Positions 46,401 through 60,140 of a stretch of DNA of 64,000 nt are shown piece after piece (within the stretch, counting starts at the first letter, position 1; each line of letters begins with the position of its first letter). The translations under genes and the position numbers were made by a program. The DNA is from Nautilus pompilius (lineage: Eukaryota; Mollusca; Cephalopoda; Nautilida; Nautilidae), in NCBI GenBank assembly GCA_018389105.1, contig JACATO010000307.1:2922001-2986000 (forward strand), read 5' to 3'. The notes beneath the pieces are model-generated. The model had not been told where the DNA came from, did no database searches, and saw only the letters and a list, made by a program, of their open reading frames with translations.

Positions 46401-49400
46401 CTTCTGGTGGCCATTTATAATGCAATTTGCGGGTCTAAATGTCGGGAAAACGCATTTGCTAATTAGAAGTTTGAATAAATCTTCGCTTCCTGGAGGGCTT
46501 TAGAATTTCAGCTTTAAAAGAAAAAACAACACCATTTTATTTATTAGAGTTATACCATTGCAGAAGTTCATGAAGGTAAGGAAGTCCGAAAGGCACCTTT
46601 TTAACTGCAATTACTAAAATTGCATTACAGGAGAAATGTGATGGACGTAGGGGGCGCGCCGATTTTTCGTGGTTATGGCCCACGCTGGTACACACCCAGC
46701 AGTCAACGATTCATCCGATAGCGATTTATCATTCGAAGCGTCTCATTCTGGTCACCATCAAATATCTTACTACTGTAAAACACCTGATAGAAAGTAGAAA
46801 GAAACAACAAATCCTAACTATTAAATTTAAAATTAAATTTAAAAATCTCATCATTTAAATTAAGATGTTGTCTGATAGAAATCCAAATGCCATTCTGCAA
46901 CATCCATAGCACCGCCTCTTTATAACTTTCTGTTATGGTAACATTTTCTAAGTATATTTAGAATATAATTATATATTAAGTAACTGATAAAAACTAATAT
47001 TTAATAAACACCTGTGTTTTAAAATTAACTAAAATGGCTATTCATTAATATCAGATTAGCTTAATCAGTTATTTATTCGTGTAACGCTAGCTTAATTGAT
47101 AACTTAATGATGCGAGGTTAGTTCAACTAGACAATTAAGAATATCTGATTAATTAAAATAGTCATTTGGTAATGTGAGATTTTTCAACGACTGGACAGTA
47201 ATGTTCGGTAAGCACACTTTAGTTTGGATTTTCAGATCACTTAAATTGGTTGATTCGTAATTAAACTGATTTATCATAAAGTTTATTTGCATAAGTTCCT
47301 CTCTTGTTTAAGTCAGTTTAGGTTTTTATCAGAACACGCATATATTTGACATATTCGAGCTGGAGAAATACAACTTCCTGTCAAAGGTTATATCGTTAAG
47401 GCCAGGCCTAAAACTGGCCCATTATTCTTCCAGACTTCACCCAAGCTTTTATTTGATGATTTATCCTCTGCTAGTTAATTACAGCCAGTGAATCGCAGTG
47501 GCATATCAGAAAATCATGGCAGGTAAAAGTGAGAAACCGTTCTGCCAGTATCCTCTGACTGCTGTGACTGTAATTAGTTGATATTTATGGAAGTTATAAT
47601 TATCTTGTACAAACACCAAAGCCAAAGTTGCCCTATTTGCTTTTAGAAGACAAAATTTAACTTTTTATCCGGCGCTCTTTCTTGCTATTGAAAATTATAA
47701 AACAGTACATAGTTTCTGAACCATTTTTCTGTTCATTATTGATATCCAACAGAAATAATACCGCTATATATGTCGTCTGTTCTTTGATGTAAATAATAAG
47801 TGCATGCAATTAATTTGCTTCCAAACATTACCGAGTACAAAATCCTGCCAATATTTGATTTTTATTTGTGTAATAACAATGGGCAGTTACAATAATAATA
47901 ATAATATACAAATACAATGTATACATTATATTATAAGCGTGGGTTCCTAGTCTATCATTAAACGATAACCAGACTTGATGATGGTAACTTAGGACACACA
48001 GTTCCAGAACCTAATTTAGAAGACTTATAGAGAATACGTACAATATGGCAGTACCCCGCGGCTCCATCAAAAAATGCAGGTTCCCTATTAGTTTAAGGGA
48101 CCATCCGGCTGTTCACAGATCGTGAGCAGAGCCTCAGCCGCATAAATCGATCATTGGTCCGCTTGGGGAGATCACAGACACGTTTTTTTAAACCAAACTT
48201 GGGAACTATTCGAAAGACTGAACGCAATACCGTCAGCACCAGTGCATGGACACAGAGACTGACACTCTACTGAACAACAACGAGACATTATCGAGCTTTC
48301 TACAGCTTGGAATCAAAACAGCGAAAATGCGTGTTTGATCTGCTCCGAGAGAGCTCGGTAACCTTTCAAAATCTTCGACCGGGTTTCCTCGTAGACATAC
48401 CAAGTCAGAACGACGAAACCGTGGTGTTTCTAGCCTCTGGGTAATAACATGAATGTTTAAAACCGGAAGAACCATTGTAGCCGACCTGAAGAACGTTTAC
48501 TAAATGCCTCCACGCCCGCAAGCGCAAATCAGTTCGATAAAGGGTCTGACACTTACTGGATACGTTAGACAAGTGACGTAACTTAGAAACTGTTCTGATT
48601 GGTTGTGACCTCAGAGCTACCTGCCAAAACCAGGATCAGGTCTACTTCGTAGAAGCCGGTGAATGCGGCTCGGACTTCCCACAAATGGCCGCGCGAGCCC
48701 CTTATTATCGTTTCTTCAAAAGGAAAGTTGTTCGACACAGCTAGCTGCCGAGAACGTGCGAGCAGGTACGTGGAAATTCTTTCAGGTCTAATTCTGATCC
48801 TCCCTCAGCTGCCTTCATACTAATGTTACGGAAGTCTCGCCGACGCCGCGATACTTGAACGCGTTTTGGTTTCCCTGTTGTTTTTGCTGGGAGCAAAGAT
48901 CAGCTGGTAGGCGTAATGTTGCTTGTTCTGCTGCTAACTTTAGATCGATCGTACATCGTCTTGAACTAATTCTTCCCCGGATCAAAAACGGCCCGGAAGA
49001 CCTGGCAAGAACGGTTCGTCTCTGTCCATGTCTCATTTTTGAAAGGAACTTGAAATTTTGCAATTTACTCAAACCCGCTGTAATGTATAAGAACCACCTG
49101 TCTACGACGGCAATTTCGGTACTATACAGACTGCAGTCTGTTTTCAGGAGGGGAGTTCGAAGACATCGCCGTCACTCCCACTTATTTCACTACTCCGTCG
49201 CACTCTGCGGAGAAGTCGCCATCTGACCCCGGGGTTACTGATGTAGTTAGGTCAAGAACTGCCCGGCCGTTTTTATTTTCTTTTTTTGACCCGTTCATTG
49301 TTAAAGATTATCTCTGTATCTCTTTTCTTCTTTTATCGAAGGAAATCGCGCGCGATCCGACCAAGGGTTACCGATTAAATATACATTAGTTCCTTATTTG

Positions 49401-52400
49401 CATTCTGCATATTAAAAAAAAAAAAAAAATGTACCTTATCCCTTTCTGTTTCAAAGATTTGGTCTCATTGATCTTAGAAGTTAAATTTAGAGTTTATTAC
49501 ACAGCATCGACCCGCCTCTAAAAATGGGTTAAGTCAGCTGGCGCCATCATGTGATTCTCCACGCAGTCGGGCCGGAGACCAAAACCGAATTACTGGCGTC
49601 TGAGGCACGAGGATTCCACATAGCCGCTCGACTCTGCAGACGAAGCGATCCTTTCTTTTATGCGGCGATACGATCGGTGCGGCTGAATATAACCCGCCCC
49701 GGAGTATGCAAGGCCACTGGCTGCTGGGATGGCGATATGTTATCAGCTGATGGCAGAGTTTAATTCGGTTCAACGAGACCACAACGCGAAAAATGGCAAC
49801 AGTGTTAGTAGGTAGGCGGCGATTTAATATTCCACACATTAAAAAGATATGAGGTTAAAAAATTGCACAAATCAACTTCGTCTCGTATTACAATATGATG
49901 GGGTGTATAACAGCGGTTCCCCATTTAACACTGTGACGAATTCGCGCGACCCAAATTTGTTACAACATCATCGCGAACTGAGACACCTCACTCACCGCGC
50001 TTGGTGGGGGGGGTGCGAAGAAAACGGGGTAAACTAACGTGATTCCTGCATTCTAAGCCATAGCATATTGAGGTGTGTGCGGGAAATACACCGAAGTGGA
50101 TTATACCACGGAAAATAGGGCACATATTCAAAGGGTTAAATTTCACATGAAAATAATCAAGATACTCCACCCCTTCTTGTGGATAGTTTGGGGAACCTTT
50201 GAAGTGGAACGGTTTCTATTAACGTTAGTTAAGTTATACTATCCACTAGCCGATTATCTACTGCTTATAAGAAAACCACTTAATTCTAGCATCGATTATC
50301 GTCTTTGGCCCACTTGTGCGCATGCGCGACGGGCACCGCGTGTTCCTGGCACGCCGACTAAGCAATTCGTACTCTGTTAAATTAATTCCCTTCGTGCAAA
50401 AAAGAGCAGTTTTACGATATCAAATAGACCTGTATCTTCTGTCCTAAAATATGCTGAACCTATATGAATGGAAAGAAAAGAACAAAAAACAGTTGATATT
50501 AAATACAAGAGATATTTTGATTAAACTTTTAAAAGAGTGGGAACTAACAAACCGAGGGCCTACATTAAGTAAGAAAGACGAAGAACCAGTAGATCGAAGT
50601 GGAGATCCATCCACCAGCAGTTTTCCATGAATACGTTACATGTCTCTGGTAGACTGTAAAGAGCAAAAGAATTTTCCACGGTTTCAACCCATGATGACAA
50701 CGCCAATCTGGCATTCCTCTGCCAGTTATTCGTATAGCCTGTTGACTTGGTATTCGAAAGCTTCAGTATTTGATAACTGTTTACTACTAAAGAAATAATA
50801 GCATAAAGTCAAGCGAAACCAGAGTTTAGACGTTTGGAGAGGGCGAAATCATGTGCATCTTGTGGCTGGCTGAAATGGAGTCGGGTACAGCTGCGAAACG
50901 AAGATTTAAAAGAACTGCAGCAGAAAGAAGACTTTTAATTCAGGTAATCGTAGAAAACGCTCCAGTCAAGAGACCATTGCAGCTTTAAAGGTAACGACTC
51001 TTAAATACAATTAGCTTTTTCCTCTGACGATTGTATGTCAACAGCAGTCACGAAACAGTGAAAGACTTGATAAACCTCCACGCCGTTTTAAAATAAATGG
51101 CCAAGTACGAATATTAAGGTGACAGCGAAAATCTCACATGAAATTCGATAATTGTTTTGTCGGCATTTATGAATTTACGCGAAAGTACTCACATGAGTGA
51201 GCCAGCATCATCAATTCTTTTGTGAGGTCATGAGATTTTGCTTTAAACGGTGGCAATGTGTGTACAATTCTGGAAAGTGACCTTAATATTCCAGAAGTGG
51301 CAAGGCACCGTTTCTGCGGAAAAAGTGAAGGGAACACGTCAGGGAAGATAAACCTGGCTGTAGATAGGCCAGATATGTGGCCCCGGAGTAAGTTAGAAGT
51401 CCGCGATTTCCGCTTTTGCACGACGCCGAAACATCTCTTTTTTCGCCACCTTGTTAGCTGGTGGCTTGGTCCGGAAGGCTTTACGGCCTTCAAAACGTTA
51501 AGGTGGGATCAACAGCAGTCCCCGTAAACCCAGGATACTTCAAACGCTGCCCAGAATTTTTTTTTTTTTTTTAAAGAAAACGCGTCAGTTCGAGAGAAGA
51601 GAATCTATTTATCGATCTCTCGCTGCCGAGTTTGGTTAATGAAAAAAACAGAGGACAAGCAGTAGGCCGAGATTTTTTAGATAAGGAGCCAATAAAAACG
51701 ATACAGTCGCCCCTCCGTAACTCCCCCCACCCCCGGTGGGGATGGAGACGACCTGGTACATTAGAAAAAGAGAAAACTAAACAGAAAGGATGAGGTTGTT
51801 GTTTCTCTTGAGGAAAGAAGAATGAGGGAGGCGATATAGATTTGGTGATACAAAACCGGCACACAGCAGTCACTATGACAACGTAAAGATTAGAAGCACT
51901 GATCTAATACCCGATACAACTAATCGAATCAGGGGTCATGCAGCGCCCTATTGGTGCATAGAAAGAAAACAGCAGAGCGGTTAATTTGAAGTTTTATAAA
52001 ATAAATTCGTTTCGTCAGGAGGCCACACGGATGAAGTTTGACAGGGATATAAACATGGGGAGAAAATTGGATAATTCTAAGAATCGTTGTATTTTCGCGA
52101 GTAGCCAGTTATGCGCCTGAATGTTGCATATTAGGTGTTTGGACTCCATTACCAGTTAATACTGAAACTGATTGGTTCCGCTTCAAATTTCATTGCATAA
52201 TATGCAAACAAAAATATGTTATATACTTACACTAGTGTGTCCTTGTTGTTTACCAGCGCTGTTTGGTGTCAGATTACAGGCTTGCACATTCGCCGAGTAC
52301 ATTAACAGGCGCTAGGAGAAGATTGCCTAATGTTTTCGCTGAAATATTTGCAAAACGAACAGTTATGGAATGTTTACGAGTTGCAGTTGTGCTCCAGTTT

Positions 52401-53570
52401 ATCCGGTCTTTTTTCTCAGTGACTCCATTAACATACTAGCAAACTGTTGGGAATCCAACTTCCGGCCCAATCACCACATGCCTCAGACACCTTGCTAGGC
52501 GGGGAGGGCAGTGTCCAAGAATATTTAAAAAAAAAAGAGACAGTGAAATAATGTAATTGCAGCATTCTATGGTCACAGGGTGATGGCATCCTGAGGTGGA
52601 GGTAAGAGATCGGGGCTGTGTGGGCTATACGAGGTGCGGGCAATACGAGGTACGGGCAATACACTGGAGCATGTTATAGCATAGAAAATAAGACGTAAAC
52701 ATCAGCAGCAGTAAAAGGGATAAATTCCGAGTGAAAATAATAATGAAATTGGCTGGTTATAAAAAGAAAAGAATTAGAAAAAACACGATCCTTTTCCGGA
52801 TGAGACGTTTTCTTTGTGGATTTGGATTTTTGTGATATTCGTAGCAGCTGTTTTCAAGTCTACCGACGTCGGAATATGGTTGCGGGTGGCGACGGGAAAA
52901 TGCCATAGTAGCGGTAAATCACGAAAGGGGAGCAGACGCGTCATTGGTGTCTGATGAAAGGCGAATCTTTAAAGAACCCTAAAAACCACCTGAAGTTATT
53001 TACATAAGTCACCAGGGGGCTAGATCGTATGAATACAATAACGTAGTGAACTCACGTGGCCACCATCAGGTCCGGGTGCGTTGTTTTAGAAGTGCTGTTG
53101 TCCAACCCGCCAAATAAGACTCGATAACTTTTTGACTGTAGCCGCCATATTTCGTCCGCTCGCAGTTAACTCGACGTGGGCTGGCGATCGGCCAAAGGTT
53201 TGCCGCTTCCTCAACACTTCAATCTTGCCGAGATCTCCGCAAATCCCTTGGAAAGAAGCAAGCGGTGTGGGAGCCTGAAACCCTAATTTGCTAATTTGGT
53301 TAGCTCACCTAGGTGACATTTTCAGGATCTCGCTAACGCCGAGAATTGAGTATGCCGGGAGAATCTAATTAATTTGGACTCCGCACCGTTCAACAAAACC
53401 TGACATTTAATGTTAGGAACATATGGCGAAGCTAGTGTCGCTCGAAAGACAAATTATCCCTATCTCTTTATATATAATATGCATAGCTCCAAGTTTCAGC
53501 ATAAACATACGTCCGAGACGTTTTGTCGTATCGATATTACCACTTCAAAGGCTATGAGAACAGCTGGTTA
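46401..53570. other. Long stretch without a recognised gene
   Basis: It holds a degenerate AT-rich tandem-like region at 47030-47190, a poly-A run near 49412 and a poly-T run near 51556. CpG-rich patches at 48600-49260 and 49520-49830 carry competing open frames on both strands and no motif I know. Confidence 0.5.
47030..47190. repeat. Degenerate AT-rich tandem-like repeat (about 32 bp)
   Basis: Blocks starting ATTAGCTTAATCAG, AGCTTAATTGATAAC, AGTTCAACTAGAC and ATTAATTAAAATAGTC follow each other every 28-34 bases. Each ends in a GTGTAACGC-, GATGCGAGG- or GTGAG-like word. The match is loose. Confidence 0.35.
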
Positions 53571-53650
53571 CAGGCGATCTGGTGGTGCAGTTGTTTAAAG
53601 TGCTGGTGAGGCAAATTTGTGAAACAGACTCTCCTTCGAACAGCTCAAGC
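53570..53650 (+). repeat. Possible tRNA-derived SINE head
   Basis: GATCTGGTGGTGCAGTTGTT is an A box-like start, followed some 50 bases later by CCTTCGAACAGCTC as a weak B box. Confidence 0.35.
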
Positions 53651-56600
53651 CTTTAGTTTTATACAGACAGACACTTCAAAAAGAGTGTACTGGACAATGG
53701 GCTGCTGACAAGGTGGGGATAGATGCTCGAACTAACTGTTCGCGTTTGTAGAATGATTACAAGTGAAATATGAAACATCTCATTCGTGAGTGCGCAATGA
53801 AGGCCACCTGTCTAGCTGCTTGCTTATTTCAGTATGTGATGGTTGGATCTTTCCCGATCCGACGATGAATTTCCCGCATCACCTGCTTTCTCTTGAGGTT
53901 GTGATGTGCGGTTTTCGAGAGGCAAGGTCGTAAACAAGAGTCGTACGAGTACAGGCTTCTGGCGGCGAATGGCTTTACGTCAAAGATTCTGGAAGATGTG
54001 GTGGCTTCCTAGGTTGTTAGGTGACGTTTCGCTTTATTTGGATTAAAAACCAGAGCCTTTTCTGCCATTATTTGTAGCTTCACACCCACTGCTGGGAAGT
54101 TTACAGATAAGAACACAGTCCGTTAGAAGCATAGGCTTTGTTTCTCGGTAAGAATAAGCCTTCTTTCCGTTGTTTGGGAGTTCCAGTTGGCTTAGGTACC
54201 GTTTCTCCTAAGCTGTGACTGGTATACATCTATAAATGCACTTTGTTTAATAATAAATCAACTGTTTGCTAAGAATGAAAAGCAAAAAAGATCACTAGTA
54301 TCTGGAATAAACGACGCAAGTATAGAACTCTTATCTAAAAGTGGCAAATCAAAATCGAATTCTTTCCTTAAGATTTTTAACCCAAATCCAGACTTTTAAG
54401 TTAAAACAACCAATAAAGGAATGGTCTTCAGTATCCAGTAGACGCTTAGTTTCAAATATAAAGGAGTGTAGATGTACGTGATAGATATCAATAATGTTTC
54501 GAATTATCAAAAATACAAAATCAACGTGAACGGTAATAAAAGAATTAATCCGTTTGCAAATGCATGACTATGGAAAAGCGTTTATCATAATCGTGGATAA
54601 GTATGATACTTGCGACTGTATACCAGCTTTAATGACTTCAAGATTTCCTCGCTTGACTAAACCAACTTTGACTTAAAACCTAGTAGATTTTTTGTCCCCT
54701 ACAATTTTTCATGACAAATTACACGGGTAACGAATGTAAATGTTTCATTTCATTCTGTTGCTATTGCAGCAAAGGTACAACACCTACAAAGACGGTAGTA
54801 TCGTGATTACATTAGTTTTGTGATAATGATATCAAATTATTTTAACATTGTTTATTGGGTACAGTGCAGTGGCAAAATAAAATATCAAAATTTACTACTA
54901 ATTATTATTCTAGGAATTAACACAGATTTTTGTTAATTTTTAAGGAAATGAAGTTTTAAATAATAAAAATATTGGAAAACTACTCGCTCAGGATCTTTTA
55001 AAAATAAAATATTGGTACATTTTCATGTTTGAATTGACTAAACATGATCATTTTGGTAAGGCTTTTAAATTCCTTTTCTTTTTTCTTTTTTTTTGTCATT
55101 CTCTTTGAGGTTCATCCCTGATTGAATTTTTCAGTGTTTATCATTAACTCCATTCTGCTATTAATGAGACACGGTTACCCTTGAGACAACGAGGCAAGCG
55201 GACCAAATTACAGACTGTCTCGATCAACATGGCTAAACTTGACTCTGTCATTAGTAGTATTTGTGAATCGACGGCATTATTGATTGGAATTTGGCCTTTC
55301 TTTTTATTTGTGCCGCTCCGCGTTCTGGCAAAGAACGAAGCAGCGAGATTCGTCCTTTAACGATGATAGGTTAACTATTGTCCCACTGTTAGAAATCCGT
55401 CTGGTCCAGACTGACTGGGTTGAGCCAAGCGGTGTTAGGCGCTGGCAGTTACTACGAATCCCCATCGCCTCGATAGTTTGTAATGGTGGCCTGGGCCGTG
55501 AATGTGAATCATCCTAACGATATATATATATTAAAATAAGATGGTAAAAGACCAGAAGATTTGCAAATATGCTCCCCCCACCTACAATGTTTTATACGAT
55601 AATATAATATAGTTACCGCTAACTGAAAACTTTTACAAAGGGGCAATAAATCTAAATATACAACAATTAAAAGATATTGACTGGCTTGGTCAAAAAATGC
55701 CGAAAAACGAAATCAAGATTTCTAGAAAAATGTGTTTGATCTGAAGGATATATGGAATAGTATTTAGAACAAATTTACTGCTGAAGTTGGAGACAGAAAC
55801 AACAACAAAAACATCACGGGCTTCAACCCTCATAAAAGTAAGGAAAGACAACTGAGTAATTAAAGTTTAACTGGGCATTTTATAAATGGCGTCGATCCCG
55901 GTATTTTGTCAAGTTTTGCGAAATGATTTTTTGACGACTTATATCTAAATTATTGATTTAAATGATTTGTTGTTACTTAAAACTCAAGCCTTAGAATAAC
56001 ATTTGCTCGCCTAACGTTCATCGATTTATTCCGTTTAGAGACGACGCCCACCCGTTTTATCGTGAAACCGAGCCTGACGCTGGCGAAATTCAAGCGAGGC
56101 TACTGCTGCATCCCATCACTTTATGACGAGCAGCAACGCGCTGACACAGTGTACGCCACAGGATCAGCGATCCCGGCAGGAAATCCGTATTAAGGTTTCC
56201 CTGGAAGTAGACTTACAGGGTTACTTTCGCGGCGATTAGGTGAGAATATTTTGCCCGTGCTCATGGGTGACCATAGCGGAGTCACCACGCCGGCCCATCT
56301 TTCCATCGGCGTGTCATGCAGAAACTGGCATCCATTCCGGGTACTGATGCTGCTGAAAACACGGTGCCTGTGGCGTTACGTCAGTCAGAAATGCGGGATT
56401 TAAACAATGACCTGTCCTCCCACTGATGTTTAATAAACCCATTTCTGCCAATCTCACCTTAGTTATCATCTGTTCTTATTATAGCATATCCCACGTGTAT
56501 AGGTGTTAGATTTTTTTTTAAATAATATTTGAGCGTATAATAATAATCGTTAAAAGACAAAGCGTGTTTCTTAAGGAATCGCAAAGTAAATATAATGCAA

Positions 56601-56980
56601 AATCTAAGAATAGGAGTCTCTGCCCGCCCTCCGACAGAGTTGGAGAAGCTAGCTGCAAGATTTCCGTAATTCAGACCGATGCAGTCGGCTCGAGAAGCCA
56701 CGCTAATCTTGACACTTGGTCGATATTTCAAGTCCATTAAGAGCTAATAGCCGTCGTGCGACCTTTCACGGTGCACAGCGAGCCAGTTCCTGCTTTGCGA
56801 GGTCTGTAGGAACAGAACACAAGTTGACAACAGAGGCAGCTATTTCGAAAGTTTTAAATTTCCTTGTCGTTATTACTTACACTATATCATTAAAAATCGA
56901 TCGTGTTTTTATCATTCTTTGTACGCAAATGTAGGACATACATAGGAAAATGAGAAAAAATCCATGTCAGAGAAGTGCGC
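53651..56980. other. Intergenic, no gene recognised
   Basis: AT-rich between 54240 and 55140, more mixed elsewhere. Open frames at 55284-55517 and 56459-56934 are unassigned and lack splice or motif support. Confidence 0.5.
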
Positions 56981-56989
56981 CGATCCCTC

Positions 56990-57072
56990 TCCGCCCAGAC
57001 TTGGAATAGAACTCAGGCTCTCAGCAGTGCGGTAAGTAGGCTAACCAACCACTGCACCACATAGCCGGCTGT
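56990..57072 (-). repeat. tRNA-derived SINE head
   Basis: On the minus strand AGCCGGCTATGTGGTGCAGT, then GGTTGGTTAGCC, is a good A box. It is followed by GCCTGAGTTCTATTCCAAGT, which holds the B box-like AGTTCTATTCC. The spacing fits a tRNA-derived SINE. Confidence 0.6.
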
Positions 57073-58494
57073 ACTTAAACTGGTTGAGGTTAAAAGGAGA
57101 AAGCCGGCGTGACAAGATCTGATATTCAGAATGACCTATCAATATAATAATAATAATCAATGACGAATGAACATTTAAGTTATTACTCCGTTAAACTGAA
57201 AGTAGAACGTCGGATGATGCTTCATCTTTAATCCATCCTTAATTATTGCCATGGAGCTCCAAAGCCCAGTTGACGTGGCATTTACATCACATTGCTACCT
57301 TCATTTTTAATGGCTTGTAAATGCCACGGGGGAAAAAAAGAAAACGGACAGGTTACCGACGACTTTTCTGTTTTCTGACGACCAAGGTGCGACGTTCGTC
57401 GTAATGGCGGCGGGAGGGGAGATAATACCGCGCGGCCAGCGGACAAGGCGGCAGGAGGGGAGATAATACCGCACGGCCAGCGGACAAGGCGATCAGTCGG
57501 GACGGATCAGTGGAAATAGCGGGAGGCTTCACAAAAAAAAACAAAAAAAAACACGGCGTGTGAAATGAATCTAAACCGTCAGCTCCAAGTTTGGGATGCA
57601 CAGTGCACGGTCCTGCCTACTTCAAGTTTAAAAGGTAAATACACCCCGCGGTGCATATATCTCCACGTATTAGAACATTTATTTTACAACATTTCCTTCA
57701 GCGACTCCAAACTTGAGAAGAATATGCACCTCCCACCATCAAATAAAGATTTTCATGCATGCCACCGCGGTGCCCTTTAACAAAGAAGGACGATTTAGGG
57801 GAAGATGTTCTGCGTATACATCTGTTGTTTTTTTTTTATAAAAAGAGTGGCCTCAGCGTGACCCTTCATCACCCAAACCAGTATTACGACGTCACTACTC
57901 AATATCACAAACTTGCATTTCTAAAAATTGAAGAAATTTACTTTGAGTATGAAGAATTTTCGAAATTCTGTTTCATTCCACGATTTACAAAGCAAAGAAG
58001 GTATTTTAAATCGACTACACCATTTTGTTTTCTTTAAGATGAGGTTTTATCATCGTTACAAGCTGTTAATAAAAGTATTAAGGGTTTGTAAGCAGATTTA
58101 TGTTCTCTAGACGTCTGCTTTAAACTCTTAAGATCGAGAAGACTTGTTTATGGTTTGGATAACTCGGATTTACTTGAACCATTGCAGAGTAGGTGCTGTG
58201 GTGAAGGACAGAGCCTTCGCAAGATAAACTAACGTGCAGAGTTATACAGTGTGTCATCGTCCCCACGCACATATATCTTATGGTCAGTGACAGTTAGTTC
58301 CTAGTGTAGAAACGTTCCAGGCTTCAACGGGTGAAGAAATCGAATTCCGATTGTGCATCTGGATCCGATATTAATCGTCAAGAATAATAGATTACAGTTG
58401 AAAAATCTCGTGCTCCGGCAAGAAAGGTAAACCGAGCTGCATGATGAGAAAGTATCACGGGTGCGTCTCAGCAGATGGATGCACTCGGCTAAGA
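57073..58494. other. Intergenic with a short tandem repeat
   Basis: It contains the 41-bp duplication at 57406. Open frames at 57353-57601 and 57565-58110 are unassigned. Confidence 0.5.
57406..57487. repeat. 41-bp tandem duplication (2 copies)
   Basis: The unit starting GGCGGCGGGAGGGGAGATAA is at 57406-57446 and repeats at 57447-57487, with two changes I can see. It is GC- and purine-rich against an AT-richer surround. Confidence 0.9.
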
Positions 58495-58656
58495 GATGGA
58501 ACGGATGTGCGGTTACAATTCCGGGAAGAGTTGGTTGAGACAAAAGACGCAAAGTTCGGTTGGTTTGCTGCGAGAACCAGATTCCAGTCCCACTGCTGGA
58601 TATCTCCCTAGCTATCGGATATCGCCAGATGATCGCTTAACACGGTTTAATTCCTG
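58495..58656 (+). repeat. Possible SINE fragment before (CA)n
   Basis: ACCAGATTCCAGTCCCACTG resembles a B box and lies about 85 bases before a (CA)n tract. The A box part is not convincing. Confidence 0.2.

Positions 58657-58699
<43 letters not shown>
58657..58699. repeat. (CA)n microsatellite
   Basis: About 21 perfect CA units. Confidence 0.95.
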
Positions 58700-59780
58700 G
58701 TCCCTTCGGACGTAAGTTGCTATCCTATAATTACGCCACGAAGGTTGCTTTTGTTCTGCCGGTGTAGCTGGAGCGATGGGAAAACGATCCGGAGACAGCT
58801 GGTGAATCACACACCCCGCTTGTTGAATAAGCGATCAGACTCTCTTCCACACGACGGCGGCACGATCGGCTTAGCTAATAATCCTTGCACTACTACGGTA
58901 AAATCTGTTAGCAACTTAAAGGAAGTAGTAATACGATAGACAAGCTGAATCATGAAGAACTTTATTTAGTTTATTTTTCTTCACCGATACGTAAAAGTCC
59001 ACCTCTAACATTACGAAAACAACACCTGCATTACACTGCTGCGGCCCATCCCTCAGACAGAGCTACCGTGGTACCCATAATTCACGTCTGTCAAATTAAT
59101 CGTGCATGGAGCCAGCAGGCGCAGTAACGTCACTCCCTTTACCTCCTTTACAGACGGAAACCTCAACGCCAGCTATGAAAATGGTCGCAATAGAATAAAT
59201 TACCTGAAAATTTGTGAGGCTACCGACCGTCTTCGTGACTAATTAAAGCAACGCAATAACTCACGGCGTAAGTGGGCCCTTTATCTGGCTTGTGGAAGCC
59301 ATGATGGTTTCTACCTCACTGTGACCCCTACGGAAAACTAAACCGAAACTATATTATTAATTATATTTAATAAATCATTTTAATAAATAATGTTCTCCGT
59401 GGTGGTCTTGTATTCAGGTTGTAAGTACCAGATTAGTTGTTTTCTGAGATCGTTCTCAAATCAGGTGAAAAAATACGTTCGTGACTCCTCAGATTGTATC
59501 ATACGATTCGTCAGATTGCTGTCGAGCGACCGTGCCAGTGTTAGATTAGATACTGACTGGGCTAATGTCAATTAAAGGGCAACACACCGACGACCCGTAT
59601 ATCGTAGTTATCACGGCCTGTTATTTATTTCAATTAGATCATCAGGAAAAGGCAAGAGATTTGAAAACAGTATCCTGTTAGAATTTGCAATGAACTAAAA
59701 TGTACGTTGTTTGAACGCCAAAGTGCCAAAAAAATTATGTTTTACAAACTTTCCCATTATAATCTTATAAAACGGTGATT
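58700..59780. other. Intergenic, no gene recognised
   Basis: Moderate CpG and short open frames only. Confidence 0.5.
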
Positions 59781-59782
59781 AC

Positions 59783-59819
<37 letters not shown>

Positions 59820-59831
59820 TGACATGACGTC

Positions 59832-59900
<69 letters not shown>

Positions 59901-59905
59901 AGAGA
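59783..59905. repeat. (GA)n array with embedded CRE palindrome
   Basis: Two long GA runs flank GATGACATGACGTCAGTAGAG, with TGACGTCA at 59825-59832. Read on the minus strand this contains ACTGACGTCAT next to CT repeats, the same junction as in the 24.7 kb array. Confidence 0.9.
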
Positions 59906-60140
59906 CGCGAGTGCAGAAAAATTACCCACACTCATAATATAGTTACAGGTTTGAGAAATCGGCGCTTAACGGCTCCAGAGATAAACCAATATACCTTAAT
60001 GCTTCCTTAAGGATACTATAAACCATGGGTATATTGCTGCTACAGTTAAAGTAAATGACTTAGATGTTTTGAGATGGGTCAGTCTCCATATGATGTTTAA
60101 GATTGAGAACTGGATATGTTTGGCGGAGTCAGGATAAATA

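Noticed and set aside
48855..49226. 123-codon plus-strand frame
   Set aside because: No recognisable motif or splice context; a competing minus-strand frame exists.
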